Shown one piece after another: positions 25,262 through 35,522 of a stretch of 64,000 nucleotides of DNA (the first letter of the stretch is position 1; the number at the start of each line of letters is the position of its first letter). This DNA comes from Neodontobutis hainanensis. Taxonomy: Eukaryota; Chordata; Actinopteri; Gobiiformes; Odontobutidae. The position numbers and the translations under genes were made by a program. The notes below the pieces were generated by a model. It saw only the letters and a program-made list of their open reading frames with translations, ran no database searches and was not told the DNA's origin. The DNA is taken from the NCBI GenBank assembly GCA_024349245.1, contig JALDNG010000091.1:483501-547500 (forward strand). The letters run 5' to 3'.

Positions 25262-28200
25262 CCCCCCCACAGACAAACGCACACTTACTTTTATCATTTT
25301 ACATCACTTTACCTCCACCGTTCTTTCAGACGATACAAACCAAGACAGCCCCAAAATCTGGAATATTATTGTCTTAATAGATTTTGACAGTAATAGAAAG
25401 GCACGTAACAAGAATTCAAGAGGATTTCCTTTTGAGATTTAAACTGAATATGTCACAAATTTAAATTTGAGCAGTTAATTGGATATTTGAAAAACGACGG
25501 AGAAGATAGTTTAAATGATAAAGTATCAAGCAGCCACGGGAAAACATTTGAGTAGGCTTAGGGTCAACAGGGTCCGTTTCTTTTTTTAAAGAAATGTTAA
25601 ATTAGAACTACAAACTTTAATTTTGAAACAACGCTCATAAAAAAATAAGAATGGAAAATAATTCTGGCAACAACAACATGTTCTACTGGATTTATACAGA
25701 ACCGCAACTAAAACCTGCTGAAATCCTTCTAAAACCTATCCAAGTTGATCTAAAAACCTGTTCAGATCCAGTTAAACCCTGTTCCAATCAATCAAAAAAC
25801 AGTTAAAATCCGAAACTGAAGGCGCCAAAGTTAAACCCGGATAGTTCTAAGACCTGTGCTTCCGCATCAAAGATTGTTTTAAAAGAGTCTGTAGCTTCTC
25901 CTACCAGAACTTTTTCAGACTTCAGCGGACATAAGAAAACTAATATAGTATGACTCAACAATTCTACATATTTCTGCTCAAGTTATTAAATTCTAATAAA
26001 AAATATTTCAAGTTTTCAAAATGGCTGCCTCTCAAAGATATTCCTGAGAACTAACATTTTATAAACATTATCTCCAAATTTTACGACTGTATCTGAGTAT
26101 TCAATTTAATTCTCAACCAGATATCCTCCGTTTGTGTGTCTTTTTTTATTTAACACCGGTCCCTATCAGTTCTTTAATATTCTGGCATCTTTCAGGCGAC
26201 ATTTACAAAAAGTCATATTGATTATTGATTTGATTTAAACTAAAATTGGACCTCAAGTAGATTTTTTTTTCTTTATCCACTGCACATGTGCAACTTACTG
26301 GATTCATAAGTTTGTTAAAGAGAAATATAGAAGTTTGTGTACATTTGTCAATTTTGGAAGATTTATTTTTACCACAGTTTCTGACGCTACACGACTGCAG
26401 CATAAATTGTAGCCTGCTCATGTTTGGACTTTTTGTGACTTAAAAAAAAAGTACCATTGTAAATACGATTTCTAAAGAGGGTCCTGGGTGATTTTAAGAT
26501 AAAGTTAACATGTTAAAAACCCATATATTTGGTACTGTTTTGTTGGTTTCAAAGTTAGGTAATAATTTTGCTTTAATATCGGTAAAATGTCTAATATTTT
26601 TGTTGCACATGTGCAGTTTTCAAAAGGTTTTAAGATGCTATTTAAGACAAAAAGTTATAAAAATCTAAATTTACCAACTTGGCACAAAGATTTTTTATTT
26701 TTTTAGCACTTAAACCTGAAACGCAGTTAGCTGCTAGCCCCTAGAAATGTAAATGCTTCTGGGATGACTCATCAAAAAAAGTGCTACATGGCTAACTAGC
26801 AACAAAACTGCTGTTTGTAATGTTTTTTTGACCTGAAGTGATGTTTCTGAATTTGCACAACAGTCTACTTCCTTCACCGCTGAAGAAAATACAAATCAAA
26901 TGTTAGTGTTTTCTTTTGCGCGCAAGAAATCACCTCAAGTCTTACTATTTTTTTCTTAACTAGCAAAAATTGGTGTCACTGTTAGCTTAGCTAGTAGCCC
27001 TCAATTCTTCCATCAGTCTTCCACCAAGATTTAAAAAAAATCTCGACTTAAACCATCACTAATGCTCATGTGCTGATCAGGAATTTAAAATGAGATTATT
27101 TTGTGAATATTTAAGTGTCCCACAAAGCTAAGTTAGCATGTTATTATAAATATAAAGATCTATTTGTAAAGCTAGTTCCCCGCTAATGACACTAGCCTGC
27201 AGCGTTTTTACAGGTGTGGATTTCATTTAGCGACGGGATCTTGGGAACATTTAGCAAGATTTTGTTTTGTTGACCAACCCTTTAATGTACTGAGACTTAT
27301 TTAAAATATAATTCCGTTTTTGCTTGTTTTTTGGCTAATATGTGCAAGTTAATTCAAGTTAAGTGAGTTTATTTGAGAATTATGATAAAGAGCATAATTA
27401 GAATAAAGGCTGTTTTCTTGCTCTTTAAGGCACTTAAACTCTAAATTCCTTATAAAGTATTCAATTATACATATCATAAATCGATGTATGTAAAAATTAG
27501 CTGAACTTTACAGGTAATAGGAAAAAAATCTAAATATATAAAAAGGTTGATTTTATAAAGGAAAAAAAGTTAAAATAGATTGAAATTGCAAAATCGTGTT
27601 GTCAATAACAAAAAGTCCAAATTAACCTGCACTTCTACTGAGCGTTATTTAATAAATTAAAACTAAAAAGATAACTGGGATGGCTCAGGATTATTAGTTC
27701 AGATGACTTATTTATAAAGTCTAATATCAGTAACATTAGGACCTCATATTGTAGTGCATTCGTGTTGAAACAATCAGTGAAAAGGTTTTTAAGACATTTA
27801 AGGCGAATATATAAGAGTATAAATGCCATGAATCTGTAGCCTTCACTGACAGACGTCCTGTGGGAAACACTGCTAGACATGAGTCTTTTTGTTAGAAATA
27901 TTCAAACCCAAAAGAATTTTACAAAAATATAAAAATAAGGCAAAAAAAAAAAAATTTTTTTAAATCTGAATTTGAATGCATTTATTTTTTTTTAAAGAAT
28001 ATTATGTCTACTTTTAAAATAAAATTTGTAAATTATAAAACACTAAATGACAGACATTTCAACTTAAATCTTAAAGTGCACTCTAATTTCCGTCCTGAAA
28101 TGAACGTCTCATTTTACAATTTCCAAAATAATGACATAAAATGTTATGTTTCAAACTAAAAGTGCTCTTCTAAAAAGACAACTAATCATAATAAAGAATA

Positions 28201-28475
28201 AAAGTGAAACAAAAAAGAATTTAACCTTTTTGTTAAAATGAATTTTTTCAAAAGATTGTTAACATTTGACCGAACAGTTATGAAAAATAGCTCAGGTTTA
28301 CAACCATAGACTTATATTCTCAAAAATGTATGTCAGTTGTAGGTCTCAGAACGTTTTTGCCTCTTTTGTTGGGCGTATTTCCCTTGTAATCCCATTTTGT
28401 ATCTGGATTTTTTATTTTGAGCCAACTGTAAACGAAAACCCATTTTAATATAGCAACTTTTTGAAAATACCTGGA

Positions 28476-28551
28476 AATAAATAAATAAATATATATATAT
28501 ATATGTATATATGTATATATATATATATACATACATATACATATACATATA

Positions 28552-28618
<67 letters not shown>

Positions 28619-28660
28619 TTATATATTTTTATATACATATACATATGTATATGTATATAA
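28476..28660. repeat. AT/ATAC microsatellite
   Basis: (AT)n with ATAC and ATGT interruptions, preceded by (AAAT)n, ending in poly-A. Simple-sequence DNA in the OTUD5-PIM2 interval. Confidence 0.9.
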
Positions 28661-29167
28661 AAAAAAAAAGACTCATTCTGTTTCTATGCATTTGGAAGGT
28701 CTCAGCGCTGACCCCTCAGTGAAATCTACACCTGTGAAAAACTCTGCTGCTCAAAGTGAACTCCTTTAAAACCACCTTGGATTTGCTTTAACCTGGTCCA
28801 AAGCCCCTTTTTCCACGAAAACTCCTCGTCCTCTTTCCCTCCATCACTTTCCATCGTTGGACTTATTTAGCTGCATGTTTAATCGACCACGACCAATATC
28901 ATCTTAGGCAAACAAAGACAAAAAAAACATGACAATTAAAAAAAAAAGAAAAAAAAGGAGAGAAATAGCAGAGAATTGTGATACTTACCCTTCTCCCGAT
29001 GATCGATTATTGTTGTATTATTAATTATATGAGTTTGTTTTATTTTATTTTCTCGTTTGGGATGAAGATACCCTTTTTCTTGGAATAAAAAGAGGAAATG
29101 TTTCTGAACAAAAAAAAGTGTGTTTTTAAAAAATATATATCATTTACATTTAGCTTCAAAATTAAAT

Positions 29168-29330
29168 CAATCTGTCCTGGTTTAGACCTGGTTTAGACCT
29201 GGTTTAGCCCTGGTTTAGGCCTGGTTTAGACCTGGTTTAGACCTGGTTTAGTCCTGGTTTAGACCTGGTTTAGACCTGGTTTTGTCCTGGTTTTGTCCTG
29301 GTTTAGTCCTGGTTTAGACCTAGTCTAAGT
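29168..29330. repeat. 11-bp CTGGTTTAGAC array
   Basis: About 14 units of CCTGGTTTAGA/CCTGGTTTAGT/CCTGGTTTTGT. It directly precedes the related CTGGTCTGGAC array, from which it differs by TTTAG against TCTGG. Confidence 0.9.
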
Positions 29331-29370
29331 CAGGACTAACTCGGTCTCCTTCAAACACTGACCTCCGTGA

Positions 29371-30269
29371 GTCTGGACCTGGTCTAGACCTGGTCTGGAC
29401 TTGGTCTGGACTGGTCTGTGGACCTGGTCTCTGGACTGGTCTGGACTGGTCTTGGTCTGGACCTGGTCTGGAGTGGTCTGGACCTGGTCTGGATCTGGTC
29501 TGGACCTGGTCTGGACCTGGTCTGGACCTGGTCTGTGGACCTGGTCTCTGAACTGGTCTGGACTGGTCTTGGTCTGGACCTGGTCTGGACTGGTCTGGAC
29601 CTGGTCTGGACTGGTCTGGACCTGGTCTGTGGATCTGGTCTGTGGACCTGGTCTCTGGACTGGTCTTGGTCTGGACCTGGTCTGGACCTGGTCTGGACTG
29701 GTTTGGACCTGGTCTGGATCTGGTCTGTGGACCTGGTCTCTGGACTGGTCTTTGTCTGGACCTGGTCTGGACTGGTCTGGACCTGGTCTGTGGACCTGGT
29801 CTCTGGACTGGACCTGGTCTGTGGACCTGGTCTCTGGACTGGTCTGGTCTGGACCTGGTCTCTGGACCTGGTCTGGACCTGGTCTGGACCTGGTCTCTGG
29901 ACCTGGTCTCTGGACTGGTCTGGACTGGACCTGGTCTGGACCTGGTCTCTGGACTGGTCTGGACTGGACCTGGTCTGGACTGGTCTGGACCTGGTCTGGA
30001 CCTGGTCTGGACTTGTCTGGACTGGACCTGGTCTGGACTGGTCTGGACCTGGTCTGGTCTGGACCTGGTCTGGACCTGGTCTGGACTGGTCTGGACCTGG
30101 TCTGGACCTGGTCTGGACTGGTCTGGACCTGGTCTGGTCTGGACCTGGTCTGGACTTGTCTGGTCTGGACTTGTCTGGACTTGTCTGGTCTGGACCTGGT
30201 CTGGACTTGTCTGGTCTGGTCTGGACTGGACTGGTCTGGACTGGACTGGTCTGGACTGGTCTGGACTGG
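29371..30269. repeat. 11-bp CTGGTCTGGAC minisatellite array
   Basis: About 0.9 kb of CCTGGTCTGGA units interspersed with CTGGTCTGTGGA and CTGGTCTCTGGA variants and a shortened CTGGACTGGT form. Composite blocks (GGTCTGTGGACCTGGTCTC) recur, which indicates block duplication. Long Trp/Leu/Ser/Gly frames on the + strand and Ser/Arg/Pro/Gln frames on the minus strand are products of the repeat. Confidence 0.93.
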
Positions 30270-30708
30270 CAGTAGCAGTATATTCTGCAGTAAATACAGT
30301 GTACGTCATGATGACACATAAACCTTCAGCAGCTCACATTAAAGACAAAGAATGCCCAGAAAACCATGTTAACGCTTTAAAAGAAAGGCCACAAGTTTCT
30401 GCTTCTAAATGTCAAGAAATACCCGCCCTCCTGGTTTTTGTCTCTAATGTCCGTCTGCGAATTCTCTGAAAGGTCAGCAAAGGTTTAAAATGAGAATGTG
30501 CTTTCTGTAAATGACTCAGTAACAAGGGGAAGGCTTAAATCGCATGCGTATCTCTAAAAAAGGAAGTGAGGCATTATTTTATTTTAAAGCGGGTTGTGTG
30601 GTTTATTTTTGGAGAAACTGTCGGGTGTTTCCCGTCAACAACAAAACGCCTTCAAATTCTACGAAATACTTTGAAAAGGCGGGTTTGAATGTTAAGGAGA
30701 GCTCGTAT

Positions 30709-31214
30709 CTGATTGGAAGACCTGTTCAAAACATTAGCACATGACTCGACGCTGATTGGACGAAGAGGGCGTGTCCAAGAGCGGGAAACACAAAGCGGTA
30801 AAGTTCACACAAAACCGTTGAGACTCATTTCTGTGTTTTTCAGCGAAAAATCCAACTTTACCATCATTTTCATTTTTCTTTAATTACATGTTCAACTTTA
30901 ACAACTGGTACTGCTTAGATTTACATGTAAATGTATTTTTTTATCAAAAATATTTAATTGTTAATTTACAATGAGAATGAGAGGTTTTTCATGACTTTTT
31001 TCCCACTTTTTAAGAAACACATCACATTTAACTCTCGTTTTTAAACATATACGATTGTTTAAATGCAAATTTTAGACTTGTTTGGTTTTAATTCAGCTTA
31101 AAATTCACGTTAGAAGCCAATTTTTATTTACCCGAAACGCTGTAGTTTTTGAGACGTGTGTCAGTTCCTGTGCTTGATTCTGATTGGCGGACAGGTTCAA
31201 AACATTGCGCACAG
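30709..31214 (+). promoter_or_regulatory. PIM2 upstream region with duplicated CCAAT block
   Basis: Two similar 35-bp blocks lie about 470 bp apart (30709-30743 and 31180-31214). Each begins CTGATTGG, an inverted CCAAT box, and continues with GTTCAAAACATT and a GCAC tail. A further inverted CCAAT is near 30754, with GGGCGTGTCC nearby. The downstream block sits about 65 bp before a TATA box, the usual place for a CCAAT element. Function is inferred from position and motif. Confidence 0.45.
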
Positions 31215-31247
31215 AAGCGCGTGGAGGCCGTGTCCGACCGCAGGGCG

Positions 31248-31255
31248 TATAAAAG
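31248..31255 (+). promoter_or_regulatory. TATA box of the PIM2-like gene
   Basis: TATAAAAG in GGGCGTATAAAAGGAACC, in a GC-richer setting, 228 bp before the first coding ATG. A CCAAT box lies upstream. PIM genes in vertebrates are inducible, and a strong TATA box fits that. Confidence 0.65.
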
Positions 31256-31475
31256 GAACCCAAACAGAAACTGTAGCAGAGACGGGTCCGAGGCGAAGCT
31301 GCAGGGTTTATATGGTGTCCTTTCAGGCAAAGAAACAGCGCGCTTACAGCTGGACTTTTATTTTGAAGCTTTAAAACAACTTTACCGCTTCTTTTTTACT
31401 CCTTAAATCTGTATTTCTCGTTTGAAGCCGTTTCTTATTAAAAAGATGGATTTTCACAGCCGACACTGACGGAAG

Positions 31476-31889
31476 ATGTTGGCCAAGCAGCTGTTCCCAG
31501 AGGAAGAGGAGGAGGAAGTCATCGGTGGAAAATGCGATAAACACGGTGAGAAAAGCCAACATAAAGACGCCACCGGACGAGACACTATCAGAATAAAAGC
31601 GGTTTCGAGTAGATTTAGGTCGAGAATGAGCTCCGTTTCAGCCCCAAGGCTCAAACCGAAACTCAGCTTTGTTTCCGTCCACATTCCTCCAAAACAAGAG
31701 CAATACTCTGTTAGACCTGGTCTAGTCCTGGTTTAGACCCGGTCTAGTCTTGGTTTAGACCTGGTCTAATCCTGATTTAGACCTGGTCTAGTCCTGGTCT
31801 AGACCTGGTCTAGATGCGGTTTAGATCTGGTTTAGACCTGGATAAATGATAAAGATTGACTGTTATCTAATGTTAATCAATGCCACAGA

Positions 31890-31974
<85 letters not shown>

Positions 31975-32698
31975 TTAACTCACTTTATCTTTGATATAGT
32001 TTATGCATTGAATATTAATAATTATTATATTATTATTAATATATTATTAAATTATTAAAGAAAACGTTTTAAATACGAGATATAAGAAGGAAAAAGTGTT
32101 TGTTTTTACTAAAGCTACCCGGAGTCTGACGGGAACACCTGTAATATTTATCATTACTTCCTCATATCTGTCTCTTCTCATCTTCTCATAAACAAACGAG
32201 GATGTTTGACCTGATTGAGTCAGAAGTATTTAAGTCTTGTGTAATAAAAGGGTTATAAATAACTGAAGGTTCTTTGTAGAACTTGCTCTAAAGTTTCCTT
32301 TTCTGAACAGTTACTGATGGTTTAATGTTGCTGTAGTTTCAGAGACAGACTCGTTCTCGTCGCTGTATCGCTGCGGGGCTCTGCTCGGGCGAGGAGGGTT
32401 TGGCTCTGTGTTTTTGGGACAAAGACTCTCAGATGGACTCCAGGTAAAAACACATATATGAATAAATAAAAACACTGACAGTGGTTTAGAGGAAGTGTCT
32501 GAGTGTGTTACTGATGACACTCTGTGGTGTTGTTTGTTCCTCGCAGGTTGCCATCAAACAGATCTCCTTTGACAGAGTGCTTCACTGGACCAGGCTGGTG
32601 AGTTCACACAGGTGTCTGAACACACACACACACAGGTGTCTGTCTGAACACACACACACGGGTGTCTGTCTGAACACACACACACACACAGGTGTCTG

Positions 32699-32772
<74 letters not shown>

Positions 32773-34106
32773 TCTGTGAGGTCTGTCTCTGCCCCCTGCT
32801 GGTTATTCCTCTAAACTGTTTCTCTCTGACTCAGCCCGGTTCAGCACGTCTCGTTCCCCTGGAGGTGGCGCTGCTGCTGCGGCTCTCGGAGGTCGGAGGT
32901 CACAGAGGTGTGGTCCAGCTCCTCGACTGGTTCCAGGTGGAAGAGCACTTCCTGTTAGTTCTGGAAAGACCGGTCCAGAGCCGGGACCTGTTCGACTACA
33001 TCACAGAGAACGGCCCGCTGTCTGAACGCCTCGCTCACAGGTCAGCACCTGAACCGGGTCTAAACTGGGTCTAACCCGGTTTAGACCAGGTCTGAACTGG
33101 GTCTGAAGCAAATCTGAACCGGGTCTGAACTGGGTCTGAACCGTGTATGTTCCCGGGTCTGAACCGGGTCTAGACCAGGTCTGAAGTGTGTCTGAAGCGG
33201 GTCTGTACCCGGTCTAACCCGGTCTCTCTCGTCTGTGTGTTGTGTAGGTTCTTCGTGCAGCTGGTGGAGGCACTGCGGTTCGTCCACTCTCGAGGCGTGG
33301 TCCACAGAGACGTTAAAGATGAAAACCTGGTGGTGGACCTCAGGACGATGGAGGTCAAACTCATCGACTTTGGCTCCGGAGCCACTCTTAAAGACTCACC
33401 GTACGACGAGTTCGACGGTAAGACCGGCGCAGACGGACAGTGGGGAGGAGGGTTTCTGTTTAGTTTAATTATTGGGGCTTTATCTTGAAACTTTCATTCT
33501 GTGATGTCACATTTTATTTTTGAACAAAATGAAAGCTTGTACATTAGTGACGTCTCCGGTGCTTTAGGGTTACACTTGCAGAAGTTGATTCTTAATAAAC
33601 TCTAAAACAGGACTAACCCAGGTCCAAACCCTCTCCTGTGTGTGTTCTTAGGGACCAGAGTGTACAGTCCTCCAGAATGGGTCCAGTCCCACTCGTACCG
33701 GGCCGTGCCCCTCACCGTGTGGTCTCTGGGGGTCCTTCTGTTCGACATGGTCTGTGGAGACATTCCCTTCGACCGAGACGAGGAGATCGTCAGAGCTGCT
33801 CCGGTCTTCACCACGAGACTGTCCAAAGGTGAGAGTCCAGAGGTCACAGAGGTCACAGTGTGAAGGCCCGCCCCTAAAACGGGACCATCTCTGACATGTG
33901 TGAACCTGACTCCTGCTGCATCCTCTCTTAAGCCTCTCGTTTTCTCGTCAGAATGCCAGGCCCTGATTCGCTGGTGCCTCTCGTTTCGTCCTGAAGACCG
34001 TCCGACTCTGGAGCAGATTCTGACCCACCCCTGGATCCAGGAGCAGCCCGGGGCAGAAGAAGAAGAGGAGGAAGTGGGAGGAGCCTCTCTGCCTCAGTCC
34101 CTCTGA
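31476..34106 (+). CDS. pim2: PIM-family serine/threonine kinase, PIM2-like
   Basis: Seven coding exons: 31476-31545, 32343-32443, 32547-32597, 32835-33040, 33248-33417, 33652-33828, 33952-34106. They give 930 bases, 309 residues, close to the usual 311-313. All junctions are GT-AG and in phase. The kinase domain is complete: glycine loop GRGGFG (39-44), VAIK lysine 61, helix-C glutamate 84, the PIM-specific proline hinge ERP (118-120), HRDVKDEN with catalytic Asp164, DFG at 183-185, GTRVYSPPEW activation segment and VWSLGVLLFDMVCGDIPF. The acidic stretch after MLAKQLFP (residues 9-14) and the glutamate-rich tail are lineage features. PIM kinases are constitutively active survival kinases controlled mainly by transcription. 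It is called PIM2 because it lies between OTUD5 and SLC35A2, as in human, and because of matches such as HRGVVQLLDWF and RDLFDYITE. A teleost pim paralogue with another name is possible. Confidence 0.93.
31709..31843. repeat. 11-bp CTGGTCTAGTC/CTGGTTTAGAC array
   Basis: About 12 units in PIM2-like intron 1, mixing CCTGGTCTAGT, CCTGGTTTAGA and CCCGGTCTAGT. The sequence is intermediate between the two arrays at 29.2-30.3 kb. Confidence 0.88.
31892..31973. repeat. (TA)n microsatellite
   Basis: About 41 uninterrupted TA units in PIM2-like intron 1. Confidence 0.95.
32617..32772. repeat. (CA)n microsatellite with AGGTGTCTG blocks
   Basis: Runs of CA separated by AGGTGTCTGAA or AGGTGTCTGTCTGAA phrases, ending in a pure (CA) run of about 33 units. 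It fills most of PIM2-like intron 3. Confidence 0.93.
32790..32802 (-). promoter_or_regulatory. CTCF-like core motif
   Basis: TGCCCCCTGCTGG on the + strand is the reverse complement of CCAGCAGGGGGCA, the well-known CTCF core. It lies in PIM2-like intron 3, just after the CA repeat. Occupancy cannot be judged from sequence. Confidence 0.35.
33048..33232. repeat. Degenerate 11-bp CCGGGTCTGAA repeats
   Basis: About 16 imperfect units of AACCGGGTCTG/AACTGGGTCTG/GACCAGGTCTG, almost the whole of PIM2-like intron 4. It appears to be another derivative of the CTGGTTTAGAC family. Confidence 0.8.
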
Positions 34107-34283
34107 CCCCGCCCCTTCTCCTGATGACGGACAAAACAAACCCTGAGGGTCTTTTTGTAAATGTGTAAATATTCCGAGTCTCGAGTCTCGGATCTGTGGA
34201 AATGTTTGCTGTGCAGGAAACAGGACAATATTAATGTTACAAAGAAACACAAGAGAAGAAAAGGTTTACTGGGTTTTAAATGT

Positions 34284-34446
34284 AGGCCTTGTTTAGTTGT
34301 TTAGACCTGATTTAGTCCAGGTTTAGTTCTAGGTTTAAACCTGTTTTTTGATTTACACCTCATTTAGTACTTTTGAAATGTAGACCTGGTTTAGTCTTGA
34401 TTCACTTTGGTTTAGTCCTTGGCTCTGGTCTAGACCTGGTTTTCCC
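34284..34446. repeat. Degenerate CTGGTTTAG copies in PIM2 3' UTR
   Basis: Scattered CCTTGTTTAG, CCTGATTTAGTCC, AGACCTGGTTTAGTC and TCTAGACCTGG units, diverged and partly separated by unique bases. Confidence 0.65.
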
Positions 34447-34577
34447 AGGTTTTTCTCTGTCCTTCTCAGATGTATAAAGTACATTGTGTTAAACGTTTCT
34501 GTTGTGTTCGAGTCTGAAGCTTCAGAAGCTGGTGAAAAGTGGCTGTTGTCACTTGGTTAAGTTTATTTACATTAAAT

Positions 34578-34583
34578 AATAAA
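34578..34583 (+). terminator. Candidate PIM2 poly(A) signal
   Basis: AATAAA in AAATAATAAAGTTTGG, about 470 bp after the stop codon. Another AATAAA lies at 34680-34685. Either would give a normal-sized 3' UTR. Confidence 0.5.
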
Positions 34584-35037
34584 GTTTGGATCAACATTTG
34601 ATCCTTATTTAAATGAATCTGTTCATACTTTTAAATGTCTCCTTTATTTAAATATTCTGCACGTAAACATAAAAGAAACAATAAAGCAAATATTTAATTT
34701 ATTCAAACTGTTTTTTTGTTTTATTATTAATGTCATTTAAGTTTAATTAAATCTGTGTAAAATAAACTGTCCAGACCCTATCTTCTTTTCAACTTTAGCT
34801 CATGGCCTGGCTGAGGATCTCAAAAAAGTCAAATGGTTGAATTATGAGTTTTAGAAAAACTCATCTCTTTTATCTAATCAATAATTATGATGTAAAGCAA
34901 GCTAACACAGTCTAAATAACAATCCTTGAAAGAAATGAAATGATCCTGATTAAAAAAATAAAACCTCCAGGTCCTCTAGGTGGCGCTAACCCCCGCCGCC
35001 GCCCTCGCCCCTCCCCAGGTGAGGCCTCCGTTTTCAG

Positions 35038-35042
35038 CCAAT
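35038..35042 (+). promoter_or_regulatory. CCAAT box upstream of SLC35A2
   Basis: AGCCAATCAG about 480 bp upstream of the SLC35A2 ATG, preceded by CCGCCGCCGCCCTCGCCCCTCC-type GC-rich DNA within otherwise AT-rich surroundings. It marks a likely TATA-less promoter region. Confidence 0.35.
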
Positions 35043-35522
35043 CAGATCCTCTCTGTTCAACCTGGGCACAACCTGGAACAAGGAAGCTTCTGTTTGACGT
35101 TAACGGAGGCAGAGAGGAGCCAAAAGAGAAGAGGTCTTACTCTGACGGCGACTCAAAGCTCCTCACTGTTTCTTGTTTTTTTCATTAATGTTTAATTTCC
35201 TATTTTTAGTTTGACGAATTTGAAAGTAGTCGGTGGAAAGTTGATTTAAACCACATGTATCTGCTAACTTGGCGGAATTTTACAACAGAGTGGATCTTCA
35301 CTTTTTATCCCATCTTTGTTCACGGACGCGTCAGTTTCGCTGGACCCAGACTGTGACACCTTTCTTTTGCTCAAACAGGTCCCTTGTCTTTCCGGTTCTA
35401 CCACAACTACAGGGCCGGGCCTGGGTGCTTCGGTTCGGGGGACTCAACACGCAGACTGTCGACCGGGCTCTGTGAAGAACAGCGGGCAGAAGGACGCAGC
35501 TGTGGCCGAGAGAAACCTCACT

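Larger units (their letters stand above)
25262..31239. other. OTUD5 3' UTR / intergenic interval
   Basis: AT-rich sequence without recognisable coding exons. It includes a few degenerate 21-bp copies at 25705-25805 (TAAAACCTGTTCAGATCCAG and relatives). It also holds an AT microsatellite at 28476-28660, and the two 11-bp arrays listed separately (29168-29330, 29371-30269). The stretch 25800-28400 is notably A/T-rich with short frames only. The segment 30500-31240 is the probable PIM2 upstream regulatory region. Confidence 0.6.

Noticed and set aside
29320..30469. Trp/Leu/Ser/Gly (+) and Ser/Arg/Pro/Gln (minus) frames of about 300 codons
   Set aside because: They are translations of the 11-bp CTGGTCTGGAC array.
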